Shown piece after piece: positions 46,299 to 56,552 of a stretch of 64,000 bases of DNA; position 1 is the stretch's first letter, and the number at the start of each line of letters is the position of its first letter. The stretch is from Gammaproteobacteria bacterium (GTDB lineage Bacteria; Pseudomonadota; Gammaproteobacteria; Burkholderiales; Thiobacillaceae), in assembly GCA_018820765.1 (NCBI GenBank), contig JAHJNN010000006.1, forward strand, positions 1 to 64,000, read 5' to 3'. The notes below the pieces were generated by a model. The model saw nothing but the letters and a program-made list of their open reading frames with translations. It had not been told where the DNA came from and ran no database searches. The position numbers and the translations under genes were made by a program.

Positions 46299-46925
46299 TC
46301 AGGCCTCTTTGAGTATGGCCTCGACTTCGCTGTCGTCGACCTGCGGAAAATCCGCATAGAACTGCCCGACAGCCTGAAAGAACGCGGGCGCCTGCAGGCA
46401 CACCACCTCGTCGGCGTAGCCCCGGATCTTTTCCAGCGTGTCCGGCGGCGCCACCGGCACTGCGCAGATCAGGCGCGCCGGCTTCTTGTCGCGCAGCGCG
46501 TGCAGCGCTGAAATCATCGTCGCCCCGGTCGCCAGCCCGTCGTCCACCACGATCACGATGCGCCCCGCCGGATCGATCGTCGGGCGCAGCGGCGTGTACT
46601 GCGTGCGGCGCTGGCGGATGGTGGCCAGCTGGGCCTGCTTTTCCTGTTCCAGATAGGCGGCGGTGCCGCCGGCCGATTCGGCGTAGTCCGCGATATAGGT
46701 CCAGCCCGATTCGTCGATCGAGCCGATGGCGAATTCCGGGTTGAACGGCGCGCGCAGCTTGCGCACCAGCACCACGTCGAGTTCGCCGTCCAGCGCCCGG
46801 GCCAGTTGCTGCCCCATCGGCACCGCACCGCGCGGGATGGCGAGGATCAGCGGATGCTGGCCCTTGTAGGCCGACAGGGCTTCGGCGAGACGGTGGGCGG
46901 CCTGCGTGCGGTTGGCGAAAACCAT
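46299..46925 (-). CDS. Phosphoribosyltransferase-domain protein
   Basis: 208 residues from ATG 46925 (GAGGAG upstream). Type I PRTase fold: PRGAVPMGQQLARAL near residue 31 and PRPP-binding loop IVIVVDDGLATGATM near 120. The family is the one often paired or fused with dienelactone-hydrolase-like proteins; one is encoded at 40849-41496. Nucleobase substrate not predictable. Confidence 0.88.
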   Translation of the reverse strand: MVFANRTQAAHRLAEALSAYKGQHPLILAIPRGAVPMGQQLARALDGELDVVLVRKLRAPFNPEFAIGSIDESGWTYIADYAESAGGTAAYLEQEKQAQLATIRQRRTQYTPLRPTIDPAGRIVIVVDDGLATGATMISALHALRDKKPARLICAVPVAPPDTLEKIRGYADEVVCLQAPAFFQAVGQFYADFPQVDDSEVEAILKEA

Positions 46926-47375
46926 GATGACTCCTCGTGTTGCTTGCACTTTATCTTAGGTGGGCGGCGGCGGGGGCAGACTGCGCCGGCCGGGGAAGGA
47001 CGCTTCTCTTTCACTCCAAAAGCCTTCGCCAAAAAGGCACCTCTGTCTCGCAGGAAGCCTGGCTGTGCGAACTCAGCGGCGAGCGTGTCCGCTTTCGTCC
47101 GGCTCGCGGCTGCGACATCCACGACTTCCCGCTCGATGTGTTTCAGGTGGCGGGCAGGAGGCAACGAGTTCGGTGGAGCCCCGGGGACAAGTCGGCAATA
47201 TCGTCTGGTCCTCTCCCGTTTGACGGGTGTCGCCCATGACACCCCTGCCGGATTTTGAATCCGCTGTGGCAACGGCTGCTGAAGGATTTGTCAGCAAGTG
47301 GCTATGGGAAATAAAGTGTGCGAGGTAGCACCAAAGCAAAAGGCCACCCCTAAGAGTGGCCTAAGTGCTTGTGTG
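46926..47375. other. 450-bp stretch without a recognised gene
   Basis: Frames are open on both strands but none has a ribosome site plus a recognisable domain. A 30-codon ORF at 47236-47328 (+, MTPLPDFESAVATAAEGF...) has no recognised family. The tRNA-Arg terminator occupies 47341-47362. The stretch could be a decayed gene or a conserved non-coding region; sequence alone does not decide. Confidence 0.3.
47341..47362 (-). terminator. Terminator of the tRNA transcript
   Basis: On the minus strand AGGCCAC, eight-base loop, GTGGCCT, then TTTTGCTTT, 14 nt beyond the tRNA-Arg CCA end. Confidence 0.75.
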
Positions 47376-47452
47376 TGGTGCGCCCGAAGAGATTCGAACT
47401 CCTGACCCCTTGGTTCGTAGCCAAGTACTCTATCCAGCTGAGCTACGGGCGC
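47376..47452 (-). tRNA. tRNA-Arg (anticodon ACG)
   Basis: 77 nt including encoded CCA. Acceptor GCGCCCG pairs with CGGGCGC, D-arm AGCTCAGCTGGATAGAGT, anticodon stem CTTGG/CCAAG with loop CTACGAA (ACG, wobble A for CGN), T-arm GGAGTTCGAATCTC. Cotranscribed with tRNA-Ser upstream. Confidence 0.97.
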
Positions 47453-47516
47453 TTTGAAGGTTGCGCATTATACGCAGTTTTTGCATCAATGGCAGATGCA
47501 AAAATCATAATTTGTT

Positions 47517-47610
47517 TGGCGGAGACGGAGGGATTCGAACCCTCGATACAGGTTTAAGCCCGTATGCTCCCTTAGCAGGGGAGTACCTTCAACCTCTCGG
47601 CCACGTCTCC
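47517..47610 (-). tRNA. tRNA-Ser (anticodon GCT)
   Basis: 94 nt including encoded CCA. Acceptor GGAGACG/CGTCTCC, anticodon loop with GCT, a long variable arm (ATACGGGCTTAAACCTGTAT) typical of class II tRNAs, T-arm GAGGGTTCGAATCCCTC. It follows lysC by 55 nt. Confidence 0.97.
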
Positions 47611-47665
47611 GAACCGCCGCGCATTGTATCGGAATGCGCGGCGGAAAGCCACCTTGGCAGGCCGC

Positions 47666-48895
47666 TCAAGCGGTGGCCTTGTCGAGTTCGAAGGCCTGAT
47701 GCAGCGCGCGCACTGCCAGTTCCATGTATTTGTCCTCGACCACGACCGAGATCTTGATTTCCGAAGTCGAGATCATCTGCAGGTTGATGTTTTCCTTCGA
47801 CAGGGTTTCGAACATCTTGCGCGCGACGCCGACGTGCGAGCGCATGCCGACGCCGACGATCGAGACCTTGGCGATCTTGTCGTCGCCGGTGACTTCGCGT
47901 GCGCCGATGCTGGTCGCTGTCGCCTTGACGATGCCCATGGCCTTCTCAAAGTCGTTGCGGTGCACGGTGAAGGTGAAGTCGGTGGTGTTTTCGTGGCTGA
48001 CGTTCTGCACGATCATGTCGATGTCGATGTTGGCGTCGGCGACCGGACCGAGGATCTGGTAGGCGATGCCGGGATGGTCGGGCACGCCGACCACGGTGAT
48101 CTTGGCTTCGTCGCGATTGAAGGCGATGCCGGAAATGACGGCCTGTTCCATGGTGTTGTTTTCCTCGAAGGTGATGAGCGTGCCGTCGCCTTCGTCCTGG
48201 AAGCTGGACAGCACGCGGAGTTTGACTTTGTACTTGCCGGCGAATTCGACCGAGCGGATTTGCAGCACCTTGGAGCCGAGGCTCGCCATTTCGAGCATCT
48301 CCTCGAAGGTGATGGTCTTCAGCCGGCGCGCTTCGGGCACGATGCGCGGGTCGGTGGTGTAGACGCCGTCGACGTCGGTGTAGATCTGGCACTCGTCGGC
48401 TTTCAATGCCGCCGCCAGCGCGACGCCAGTGGTGTCCGAACCGCCACGCCCTAGCGTGGTGATGTTGCCCTGCTCGTCGACGCCCTGGAATCCGGCAACC
48501 ACGATCACATGGCCGGAATCGAGGTCGGCGCGCATCCTGGCTTCGTCGATGCTGAGAATGCGGGCCTTGGTAAAGGCATTGTCGGTGAGGATGCGCACCT
48601 GCGCGCCGGTGTAGCTTTTCGCCTTCAGGCCCAGGTCCTTCAGCGCCATCGCCAGGAGCGCGATGGTGACCTGCTCGCCGGTGGAGATCATCATGTCGAG
48701 TTCGCGCGGGTCGGGTTGCGCCTGAATCTGCTTCGCCAGTCCGATCAGCCGGTTGGTCTCGCCCGACATGGCGGAGAGCACCACCACCACCTGATGGCCG
48801 AGCATCTTGAATTTGGCGACGCGTTCCGCGACTGCGCGGATGCGTTCGACGTTGGCGACCGAGGTGCCGCCGTATTTTTGTACGATGAGTGCCAT
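47666..48895 (-). CDS. lysC: Aspartokinase
   Basis: 409 residues. Kinase domain begins VQKYGGTSVANVERIRAVAERV; catalytic and substrate loops (MSGETNRLIGLA, GRGGSDTTGVALAAAL) are intact, and two ACT regulatory domains occupy about 265-409. It phosphorylates aspartate for Lys/Met/Thr and diaminopimelate synthesis and is usually inhibited by Lys plus Thr. No ribosome site precedes the ATG: the 15-nt gap from rlmD is made of CCCCTAA-type repeats, so translation probably relies on coupling to rlmD. Confidence 0.96.
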   Translation of the reverse strand: MALIVQKYGGTSVANVERIRAVAERVAKFKMLGHQVVVVLSAMSGETNRLIGLAKQIQAQPDPRELDMMISTGEQVTIALLAMALKDLGLKAKSYTGAQVRILTDNAFTKARILSIDEARMRADLDSGHVIVVAGFQGVDEQGNITTLGRGGSDTTGVALAAALKADECQIYTDVDGVYTTDPRIVPEARRLKTITFEEMLEMASLGSKVLQIRSVEFAGKYKVKLRVLSSFQDEGDGTLITFEENNTMEQAVISGIAFNRDEAKITVVGVPDHPGIAYQILGPVADANIDIDMIVQNVSHENTTDFTFTVHRNDFEKAMGIVKATATSIGAREVTGDDKIAKVSIVGVGMRSHVGVARKMFETLSKENINLQMISTSEIKISVVVEDKYMELAVRALHQAFELDKATA

Positions 48896-48898
48896 GTC

Positions 48899-48922
48899 AG
48901 GGGCTAGGGGTTAGGGGTTAGG
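48899..48922 (+). repeat. GGGGTTA heptad array at the rlmD-lysC junction
   Basis: Plus-strand units GGGGCTA, GGGGTTA, GGGGTTA and a partial unit cover the end of rlmD, its TAA stop and the spacer before lysC. The G-rich strand is opposite to the lysC transcript, unlike the arrays at 25.7 and 36.0 kb. It supplies the C-terminal codons of RlmD and removes any normal ribosome site for lysC. Confidence 0.65.
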
Positions 48923-50260
48923 TAAAGGCGGGATTTTAATGGATTGGCGTTCGAATAGCGCGATCGACTCGACATGCGCGGTATGCGGGAACATGTTGGC
49001 GACCCCGGCGGCCTTCAGCCGGTAGCCCTTGACGTGCACCAGCACCTCGGCGTCGCGTGCCAGCGTGGCGGGGTCGCACGAGACGTAGACGATGCGATGG
49101 GGTGCGCCCCCATTTCCTGATTCAGAACTGTCCGGCAGGGATTTCACGACTTCGATGGCGCCGGAACGCGGCGGGTCGATCAGCAGCTTGTCGAAGTGGC
49201 CTAGCGTGGCGAGCTTTTCCGGCGTCATCTCGAACAGGTTGTCGACCACGAAGTGGGCGTTGGCCAGATCGTTGCGCAGCGCGTTTTCACGGGCACGGGC
49301 AACCAGTTCGGTGCTGCCCTCGATGCCCAGCACGTCGGCGCCGCTGCGGGCAATGGGCAGGGTGAAGTTGCCCAGCCCGCAGAACAGGTCGGCGATGCGC
49401 TCGCCGGGCTGCGGATTCAACAGGCGCAGCGCGCGGCTGACCAGGGCGCGGTTGATGGCGGTGTTGACCTGGGTGAAGTCGGTGGGCTTGAACGGCATCA
49501 CCAGGCCGAATTCGGGCAGGCTGTAACTGAGTTCGGGCGCAATGTGGGGCCAGAACGGGCGCACGGTGTCGGGGCCTTTCGCCTGCTCCCAGATCTGGAC
49601 GCGATGCCGTTCGGCAAATGCCCGCACCTTGGCGGCGTCGTCGTCTGTCCAGGGTTCGAGCAGGCGGAACACCAGCACGGTGACGTGCTCGCCGACGGCC
49701 ACCTCGATCTGCGGGATGCGGTCGGCGTTCGACAGCACGCCCATGAGTTCACGCAGCGGCTGGATCAGCGCCGAGACATCCGGGGTGAGCACTTCGCAGC
49801 TCGCCATGTCGGCGATGTAGCTGGAACGCTTTTCGCGGAAGCCGACCAGGCCGCCGCCCTTCTTGTCGACCCAGCGCGCGGACAGCCGTGCGCGGGTGCG
49901 GTAGCCCCAGCTCGGGCCGTGCAGGGCGGACAGCATCACCTCGGGTTTGACCTTGCCGATGCGGGCGAGGTTGTCTTCCAGCACGCGCTGCTTGGCGGCC
50001 ACCTGAGCACTGGCTTCCAGATGCTGCATCGAGCAGCCGCCGCAGCGGCCGAAGTAGCGGCAGCGCGGTTCGGTACGCTGCGCACTGGCCTTGAGAATGG
50101 CCACGGCGTTGGCCGAGTTGTACTTGGCATGCTTGCGGTAGACCGATATCTCCGCGCGTTCGCCCGCCAGTGCGCCGTCGACGAAGGTGACCTTGCCGTC
50201 GATGCGCGCGATGCCGTGGCCTTCGTGGTCGAGGGAGAGAATGTCGACGATTGGATTCAT
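48911..50260 (-). CDS. rlmD: 23S rRNA (uracil-C5)-methyltransferase RlmD
   Basis: 449 residues. N-terminal TRAM domain ([25 protein letters not shown]), iron-sulfur cysteines [13 protein letters not shown] domain [22 protein letters not shown] and the catalytic Cys in [12 protein letters not shown]. It methylates U1939-type uracil in 23S rRNA. The last residues are encoded by the heptad repeat. The upstream ribosome site is poor and the leader begins with an inverted-repeat element (50276-50395). Confidence 0.95.
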   Translation of the reverse strand: MNPIVDILSLDHEGHGIARIDGKVTFVDGALAGERAEISVYRKHAKYNSANAVAILKASAQRTEPRCRYFGRCGGCSMQHLEASAQVAAKQRVLEDNLARIGKVKPEVMLSALHGPSWGYRTRARLSARWVDKKGGGLVGFREKRSSYIADMASCEVLTPDVSALIQPLRELMGVLSNADRIPQIEVAVGEHVTVLVFRLLEPWTDDDAAKVRAFAERHRVQIWEQAKGPDTVRPFWPHIAPELSYSLPEFGLVMPFKPTDFTQVNTAINRALVSRALRLLNPQPGERIADLFCGLGNFTLPIARSGADVLGIEGSTELVARARENALRNDLANAHFVVDNLFEMTPEKLATLGHFDKLLIDPPRSGAIEVVKSLPDSSESGNGGAPHRIVYVSCDPATLARDAEVLVHVKGYRLKAAGVANMFPHTAHVESIALFERQSIKIPPLPNP

Positions 50261-50275
50261 GGTTTTAATGCATTA

Positions 50276-50395
50276 ACCACAGAGGCACAGAGACACGGAG
50301 AAAAACGAACATGGCCTGGGTGCGAGCTTCGGCTATCTGCCGGATCGCCCGTTCGTTTTTGAGGGTGCTTCTCTGTGTCTCTGTGCCTCTGTGGT
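50276..50395 (-). repeat. Inverted-repeat element D between the exonuclease gene and rlmD
   Basis: 27-bp arms (50276-50302 / 50369-50395; ACCACAGAGGCACAGAG type, one mismatch) enclose a second perfect 10-bp repeat AAAAACGAAC/GTTCGTTTTT (50301-50310, 50351-50360). The outer sequence belongs to a CTCTGTGGT repeat common in bacterial intergenic DNA. It could attenuate rlmD-lysC transcription. Its interior shows no clear match to the other elements. Confidence 0.8.
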
Positions 50396-50405
50396 GAAAA
50401 AAGAT

Positions 50406-51182
50406 TTATTCCCAGGCCGCCAGGAATTCCTGCCAGTGCGGTGCGGGATGGGTTTGCACGGTGATGCGTGCGAGCTCGATCTCGGCTGCGTACGCTGCTT
50501 CAGTCAGCGTGCCGCGCATTTTCTGGAAGCGCAGGTACACCAACCAGGTGTTCATGACGTCGGTTTCGCAGTAGTTGCGGATGGCGTCGATTTCACCGTT
50601 CTGGAAGGCGTCCAGCACCTTCGAGCCGTCCATCCCCAGCTTGCCGGGAAAGCCGCACAACTTGGCCATCTGGTCGAGCGGGGCATTGGCGCGCGGCTGG
50701 TACATCGCCAGCACGTCCATCAGATCGAGATGGCGGGTGTGGTAGCGGCCCAGATAGTTGTTCCACTTGAATTCCTTGTCGTCGTCGCCCCAGTCCCAGT
50801 AGCGCGCCGCCGCCACGCCGTGAATCAGGCTGCGGTAATGCAGAACCGGCAGGTCGAAGCCGCCGCCGTTCCAGGAAACGAGTTGCGGGGTGTAGCGCTC
50901 GATGCCGTCGTAGAAGCGCTGGATCAGCTCGGCTTCAGGGCTGTCGGGCTCGCCCAGCGACCATACCTTCAACTGGTCCCCAGTGCGCAGCACGCAGGAA
51001 ATGGCGACGATGCGGTGCAGGTGATGCGGCATGAAGTCGCTGCCGGTTTTCTGGCGGCGGGCGAGCAGCGCCATTTCGGCAAGCTCGGCCTGCGGCAGCG
51101 AAGCCTCGTCGATGCCGTTGACTGCGGCAAATCCGGCGAGGTCGGGAATCGTTTCAATGTCGAAAACCAGGGTGGGGTGCAT
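50406..51182 (-). CDS. PolB-like 3'-5' exonuclease
   Basis: 258 residues from ATG 51182 (an ATG at 51209 is an alternative). DEDD-type motifs: VFDIETIPD at the N-terminus, SWNGGGFDLPVL in the middle and NYCETDVMNTWLVY near 205. It matches the predicted exonuclease family related to the proofreading domain of DNA polymerase B. The polarity is shared with rlmD and lysC downstream. Confidence 0.92.
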   Translation of the reverse strand: MHPTLVFDIETIPDLAGFAAVNGIDEASLPQAELAEMALLARRQKTGSDFMPHHLHRIVAISCVLRTGDQLKVWSLGEPDSPEAELIQRFYDGIERYTPQLVSWNGGGFDLPVLHYRSLIHGVAAARYWDWGDDDKEFKWNNYLGRYHTRHLDLMDVLAMYQPRANAPLDQMAKLCGFPGKLGMDGSKVLDAFQNGEIDAIRNYCETDVMNTWLVYLRFQKMRGTLTEAAYAAEIELARITVQTHPAPHWQEFLAAWE

Positions 51183-51212
51183 AAGACAGGCCGCAGGCAA
51201 AACCGCCATTTT

Positions 51213-51370
51213 ATTCCAACTCAAAATCAAAACTTGCTTTGTCGCTTTCCCCTTACCCGCAAGGAGTAGGCCGTGGCTGTAAGACGCTAAAGCATCAACA
51301 ACCACGCTCTGCCGTGCTGAAGCACTGTCTGCGGCTCAGCTTCGCGCCATTTTTGATTTTGAGTGGGAAT
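51213..51370 (-). repeat. Structured element R4 with 20-bp outer arms
   Basis: Outer arms (51213-51232 / 51351-51370; CAAAATCAAAA type, one mismatch) enclose, on the minus strand, a block like that of element A (14748-14797) and then an R core: GTGGTTGT/ACAGCCAC (51298-51305, 51273-51280), inner GATGC-TTTA-GCGTC, then CGGCCTACTCCTTGCGGGT. Two pairs become G-T wobbles only in this orientation, as for an RNA read on the minus strand. It fills the gap before the exonuclease gene. Confidence 0.8.
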
Positions 51371-51377
51371 GTCGCTG

Positions 51378-52670
51378 TCAGTGCAGGGCTGCGTCGAGCT
51401 CCGAGGCCGCGATCAGGGCGTCCAGGTAGGCGACGGAAATCTGGTGCAGCGGAATATCCAGCTGCTGCGCGTACATGGCCAGGGTTTCGACGTCGTTTTT
51501 TTCACAGGCGTGCGTCAGCTTCAGCATGGCGCCTTCCGGCGTCGGATGGGCGCTCAGCGCGCGTGCGCTGGTCGCCGGCAGCGCGAGCTTGCGGATGAGC
51601 TTTTCCACCGGCAGCGACAGCGCGTGCGGGGCAATCGACAGCAGGCCGATTTCGAAGGCGGCGGCCGAGCTTTCGGCGGGCGCGCCCAGGCGGGTGATTT
51701 TGCCCATGAAGAGAGCCCGCGTGAGCGCCGTCACCGCGACCTGGCGCGTCGCCTCGGTCGGGTCGGTTCCGGCCAGTGCCAACAGCGCCGCCACCCGGCT
51801 GGAACGTTGCGGGCCCAGCATGACCAGCGCATGAGCCGCCGATTCGGCGGGGCGGCTCAAACCGCCGACCTGGGAATTGGCGATGGCGAGCAGGCGTGGC
51901 GCCATGTCCGGGTTCAGCCGGAAGAACTGCGCCAGCGTATCGGCCGACCCGCGCAGGGCGATGGCCAGCAAATCCAGTTGCACCGCCTGCTCGTCGCTGA
52001 TTTCTGCGGGCTGGGTGTCGCCGGAAAAATAGCTGCCCTTGAACCAGGCACTCTCGGGCCAGCGTGGCTGGACGCGCGAGTGGCGCACCCCGTCCACGAT
52101 CAGGCGCGCCGCAACCTTGGGCGGGATGTCGTCGGCGTGGCAGCCCAGGTAGCGCCAGGCGGACGCGCTGTCCAGCACGACCGGGTTATTGGGATTGAGC
52201 GTGGGACACAAGGTCAGGCCGACCTCCTGCAGCGCGAGGGCGCGTGCCAGATGCTGTTCGTTGTCTAGCGACACGCACCAGATCAGCTTGCGGTGATTGA
52301 TTTGTTGCGGGACGTCGCTGAACAGCACATCCGTGCTGATCTGGACCAGCAAGGGCAACTCGTTGCTCAACCCGCCTTGCGTCAACGAGTAGAGGCCGGT
52401 CAGCAACATGTCTTCGTCCATCTGGCGAAGTGCCGGTGGGGCATCGGCAGACACGGTGCGGCCGCGCAACACCAACTGATGGGCGACCAGGTTGGAGGCG
52501 GAGTCGAACAGCGGGTCGAACGACAAAAAGCGCGCGCGCAGGTGTTCCTCGCGTACCGGCGCGCCATTGTCGATGCCCAGCATCTGGGTCACGACGACGG
52601 GCTGTTCGGATTCACGGGTGTTGATGCCGCCGCCGACGATTTGCGATGGGGTGGGGTCGTCTGAGGTCAT
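51378..52670 (-). CDS. Degenerate EAL plus HDOD-domain protein
   Basis: 430 residues. The N-terminal half (about 45-235) resembles a YuxH/EAL fold without the EAL catalytic motif (FLSFDPLFDSASNLVAHQLVLRG, YFSGDTQP); the second half (about 240-420) resembles HDOD (LLAIANSQVGGLSRPAESAAHALVMLG). Likely a non-catalytic signalling protein rather than a phosphodiesterase. Its neighbours are not related by function. Confidence 0.78.
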   Translation of the reverse strand: MTSDDPTPSQIVGGGINTRESEQPVVVTQMLGIDNGAPVREEHLRARFLSFDPLFDSASNLVAHQLVLRGRTVSADAPPALRQMDEDMLLTGLYSLTQGGLSNELPLLVQISTDVLFSDVPQQINHRKLIWCVSLDNEQHLARALALQEVGLTLCPTLNPNNPVVLDSASAWRYLGCHADDIPPKVAARLIVDGVRHSRVQPRWPESAWFKGSYFSGDTQPAEISDEQAVQLDLLAIALRGSADTLAQFFRLNPDMAPRLLAIANSQVGGLSRPAESAAHALVMLGPQRSSRVAALLALAGTDPTEATRQVAVTALTRALFMGKITRLGAPAESSAAAFEIGLLSIAPHALSLPVEKLIRKLALPATSARALSAHPTPEGAMLKLTHACEKNDVETLAMYAQQLDIPLHQISVAYLDALIAASELDAALH

Positions 52671-52778
52671 GTCGTTACACTACGGGGCTGGTACGATCAT
52701 TCTAGCGCGGCGAACCCTTTTAGGTGGGGTTCGGTCATCATCCAGGTTAGACGCCAGGCGTTGCAGGAGACCCACACG

Positions 52779-54212
52779 ATGAAGAAGAAACTGTTGAACA
52801 TAGCGGTCCTCGGGCTGATTGCGGGCGCTTCCGCCAGTTGGGCTGCGCCGGGCGATGAAGTCGTCAGCACCGCAGCAGACCAGCAAGGGGTGGCCGTGAC
52901 CATCTACAACGACAATCTGGCACTGGTGAAGGATGCGCGCCGGGTCAGGCTTGCGCGCGACTTCAACCGGCTGGCATGGCGCGAGGTGTCCGCGCAGATG
53001 CGTCCGGAGACCGCGCAGCTGCGCAACACGTCGAATCCCGGCGGGTTCCGCCTGCAGGAGCAGAATTTCAACTTCGACCTGCTGACGCCGCAGAAATTGC
53101 TCGAAAAATACCTCGGACGCGAGGTCAGCGTCATTCGCACCCATCCCACCAGCGGGGCAGAAACCCGCGAGACCGCCACCGTGCTGGCGACCAACGGCGG
53201 CGTCGTGCTGAAATTCGCCGATCGCATCGAAACCGGGGTGCCGGGCCGGCTGGCGTTTCCCGGCGTGCCCGACACCCTGCGCGACACGCCCACGCTGGTG
53301 ATCTCTCTGATCAATCCGTCGGCAGGCCCGCAGAACCTGGAACTGTCCTATCTCACCGGCGGATTGTCCTGGCGCGCCGATTACGTGGCGGAGCTGAATG
53401 CCGACGATGACCGGCTCGATCTGAACGGCTGGGTGACGCTCTCCAACCAGAGCGGCGCGGCCTATCCCAATGCGAAGTTGCAGCTGGTGGCGGGCGATCT
53501 AAACCGGGTGCGCGATGCCCAGCCGCGCGCGGTGATGGCGATGGCGGCCAAGCTCGCGGACGCTGCGGAAATGCAGCAGGAATCGCTGTTCGAATATCAC
53601 CTCTACACCCTGCAGCGCCCCACCACGCTAGCGGAAAACCAGACCAAGCAGGTGGCGCTGATGTCGGCGAGCCGGGTGCCGGTCAGGAAGGAATTCCTGC
53701 TCGAGGGCGCGAATTTTTATTACGCCGGGCAGCATGGCGAACTGGGCCAGAAGATCAAGGTCGGGGTGTTCGTCGAATTCGACAACACGGGCGATGGCCT
53801 CGGCATTCCCCTGCCGCGCGGCGTGGTGCGGGTTTACAAGAAGGATGGCCAGGGCAACGCGCAGTTCGTCGGCGAGGACCGCATCGACCATACCCCGAAG
53901 AACGAAACCGTGCGTCTGAAGCTCGGCGACGCCTTCGACCTGACGGCCGACAAGAAGCAGACTGCCTTCCAGAAATTGGCCGGCACCGGCCGCACCAACT
54001 ACGTGTTCGAGTCGGCCTACGAACTGGTGCTGAAGAACGCCAAGAAGGAAGCCGTCACGGTCACCGTGCGTGAGCCGATGCCGGGCGACTGGACGATGGT
54101 CTCGGAATCGCAGCCGCACGCCAAGGCGGCGTCCGGCACTGCGGAATGGAAGGTCAGGGTGCCTGCCGAGGGCCGGACGACGCTGACCTGGCGCGTGCGC
54201 GTCAGGTACTGA
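52779..54212 (+). CDS. DUF4139 domain secreted protein
   Basis: 477 residues from ATG 52779 (AGGAG upstream). Signal peptide KKKLLNIAVLGLIAGASASWA; then beta-rich domains with the DUF4139 pattern (LTGGLSWRADYVAELNADDDRLDLNGWVTLSNQSGAAYPNAKLQLVAG and a C-terminal YELVLKNAKKEAVTV). Periplasmic or secreted, function unknown. A CGAACCC/GGGTTCG hairpin (52711-52733) lies in its leader. Its stop lies in an 18-bp tandem duplication shared with the end of pgi. Confidence 0.85.
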   Translation: MKKKLLNIAVLGLIAGASASWAAPGDEVVSTAADQQGVAVTIYNDNLALVKDARRVRLARDFNRLAWREVSAQMRPETAQLRNTSNPGGFRLQEQNFNFDLLTPQKLLEKYLGREVSVIRTHPTSGAETRETATVLATNGGVVLKFADRIETGVPGRLAFPGVPDTLRDTPTLVISLINPSAGPQNLELSYLTGGLSWRADYVAELNADDDRLDLNGWVTLSNQSGAAYPNAKLQLVAGDLNRVRDAQPRAVMAMAAKLADAAEMQQESLFEYHLYTLQRPTTLAENQTKQVALMSASRVPVRKEFLLEGANFYYAGQHGELGQKIKVGVFVEFDNTGDGLGIPLPRGVVRVYKKDGQGNAQFVGEDRIDHTPKNETVRLKLGDAFDLTADKKQTAFQKLAGTGRTNYVFESAYELVLKNAKKEAVTVTVREPMPGDWTMVSESQPHAKAASGTAEWKVRVPAEGRTTLTWRVRVRY

Positions 54213-54219
54213 GGACGCG

Positions 54220-54232
<13 letters not shown>
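54198..54232. repeat. 18-bp tandem duplication across convergent stop codons
   Basis: CGCGTCAGGTACTGAGG occurs at 54198-54214 and again at 54216-54232. The first copy supplies the TGA of the DUF4139 gene and the second the stop (TCA on plus) of pgi. Confidence 0.85.
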
Positions 54233-55872
<1,640 letters not shown>

Positions 55873-55979
55873 AAGCGAACGATGTGAGGGGCAGACTTCG
55901 AAGGTATCATAAGCAGGCGGCGCCGACGCCACCCGGGCGATGGCGCCGCACCTTTCTAGACGGTTCAGGATGAGACAGC

Positions 55980-56465
55980 ATGGTCACCGTGGCACAGAAC
56001 AAACTCGTATACATCACCTATTCCATTCTTGACTCGCGCGGCATGGTCGTCGAGCAGCACGACGTTCCGGTCGGCTATGTGCAGGGCGCCAACAGCGGTA
56101 TTTTGCCGGCGATCGAGTCGGCGGTGGCGGGCCACAAGATCGGCGACCGGGTCGAGATCACGCTGTCGCCGGAAGAAGGCTACGGGCTGCGCGACGAGAG
56201 CCTGGTGTTCGTGGACGACACCGAGAACGTGCCGCCGGAATTCCGGCGCGTCGGCGCTGAAGTCATGTTCGAGAACGAGTCGGGCGAGACCAAGGTTTTT
56301 TACGTGACTGCGATCGGCGACGGCAAAGTGACGGTGGACGGCAATCCCTCGCTGGCCGGACAGAGCGTGACCTGCCTGGTGAACGTGACGGACATCCGCG
56401 ACGCCACGCCCGAGGAAATCCGCAACGGGCGGCCGCTCGACGTCAAAACCGGCACGGTTCACTAG
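55980..56465 (+). CDS. slyD: FKBP-type peptidyl-prolyl isomerase, SlyD-like
   Basis: 161 residues. FKBP core split by an IF chaperone domain: VYITYSILDSRGMVVEQHDVP, ILPAIESAVAGHKIGDRVEITLSPEEGYG, and VNVTDIRDATPEEIRNG. The His/Cys-rich metal-binding tail of enteric SlyD is missing, as in shorter SlyD-like proteins. Cytoplasmic folding helper. Confidence 0.92.
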   Translation: MVTVAQNKLVYITYSILDSRGMVVEQHDVPVGYVQGANSGILPAIESAVAGHKIGDRVEITLSPEEGYGLRDESLVFVDDTENVPPEFRRVGAEVMFENESGETKVFYVTAIGDGKVTVDGNPSLAGQSVTCLVNVTDIRDATPEEIRNGRPLDVKTGTVH

Positions 56466-56512
56466 ATCAGGCACGGTTCATCAAACCAGACGCGATTCAC
56501 TGACGCAAAAAA

Positions 56513-56538
56513 GCCGGGAATGCTCCCGGCTTTTTTTT
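56513..56538. terminator. Bidirectional terminator between slyD and the SCP2-like gene
   Basis: GCCGGGA, four-base loop, TCCCGGC, then eight T; A-rich on the other side, so it can also end the convergent minus-strand gene whose stop is 15 nt away. Confidence 0.92.
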
Positions 56539-56552
56539 GTGGCGTCAGCCCC

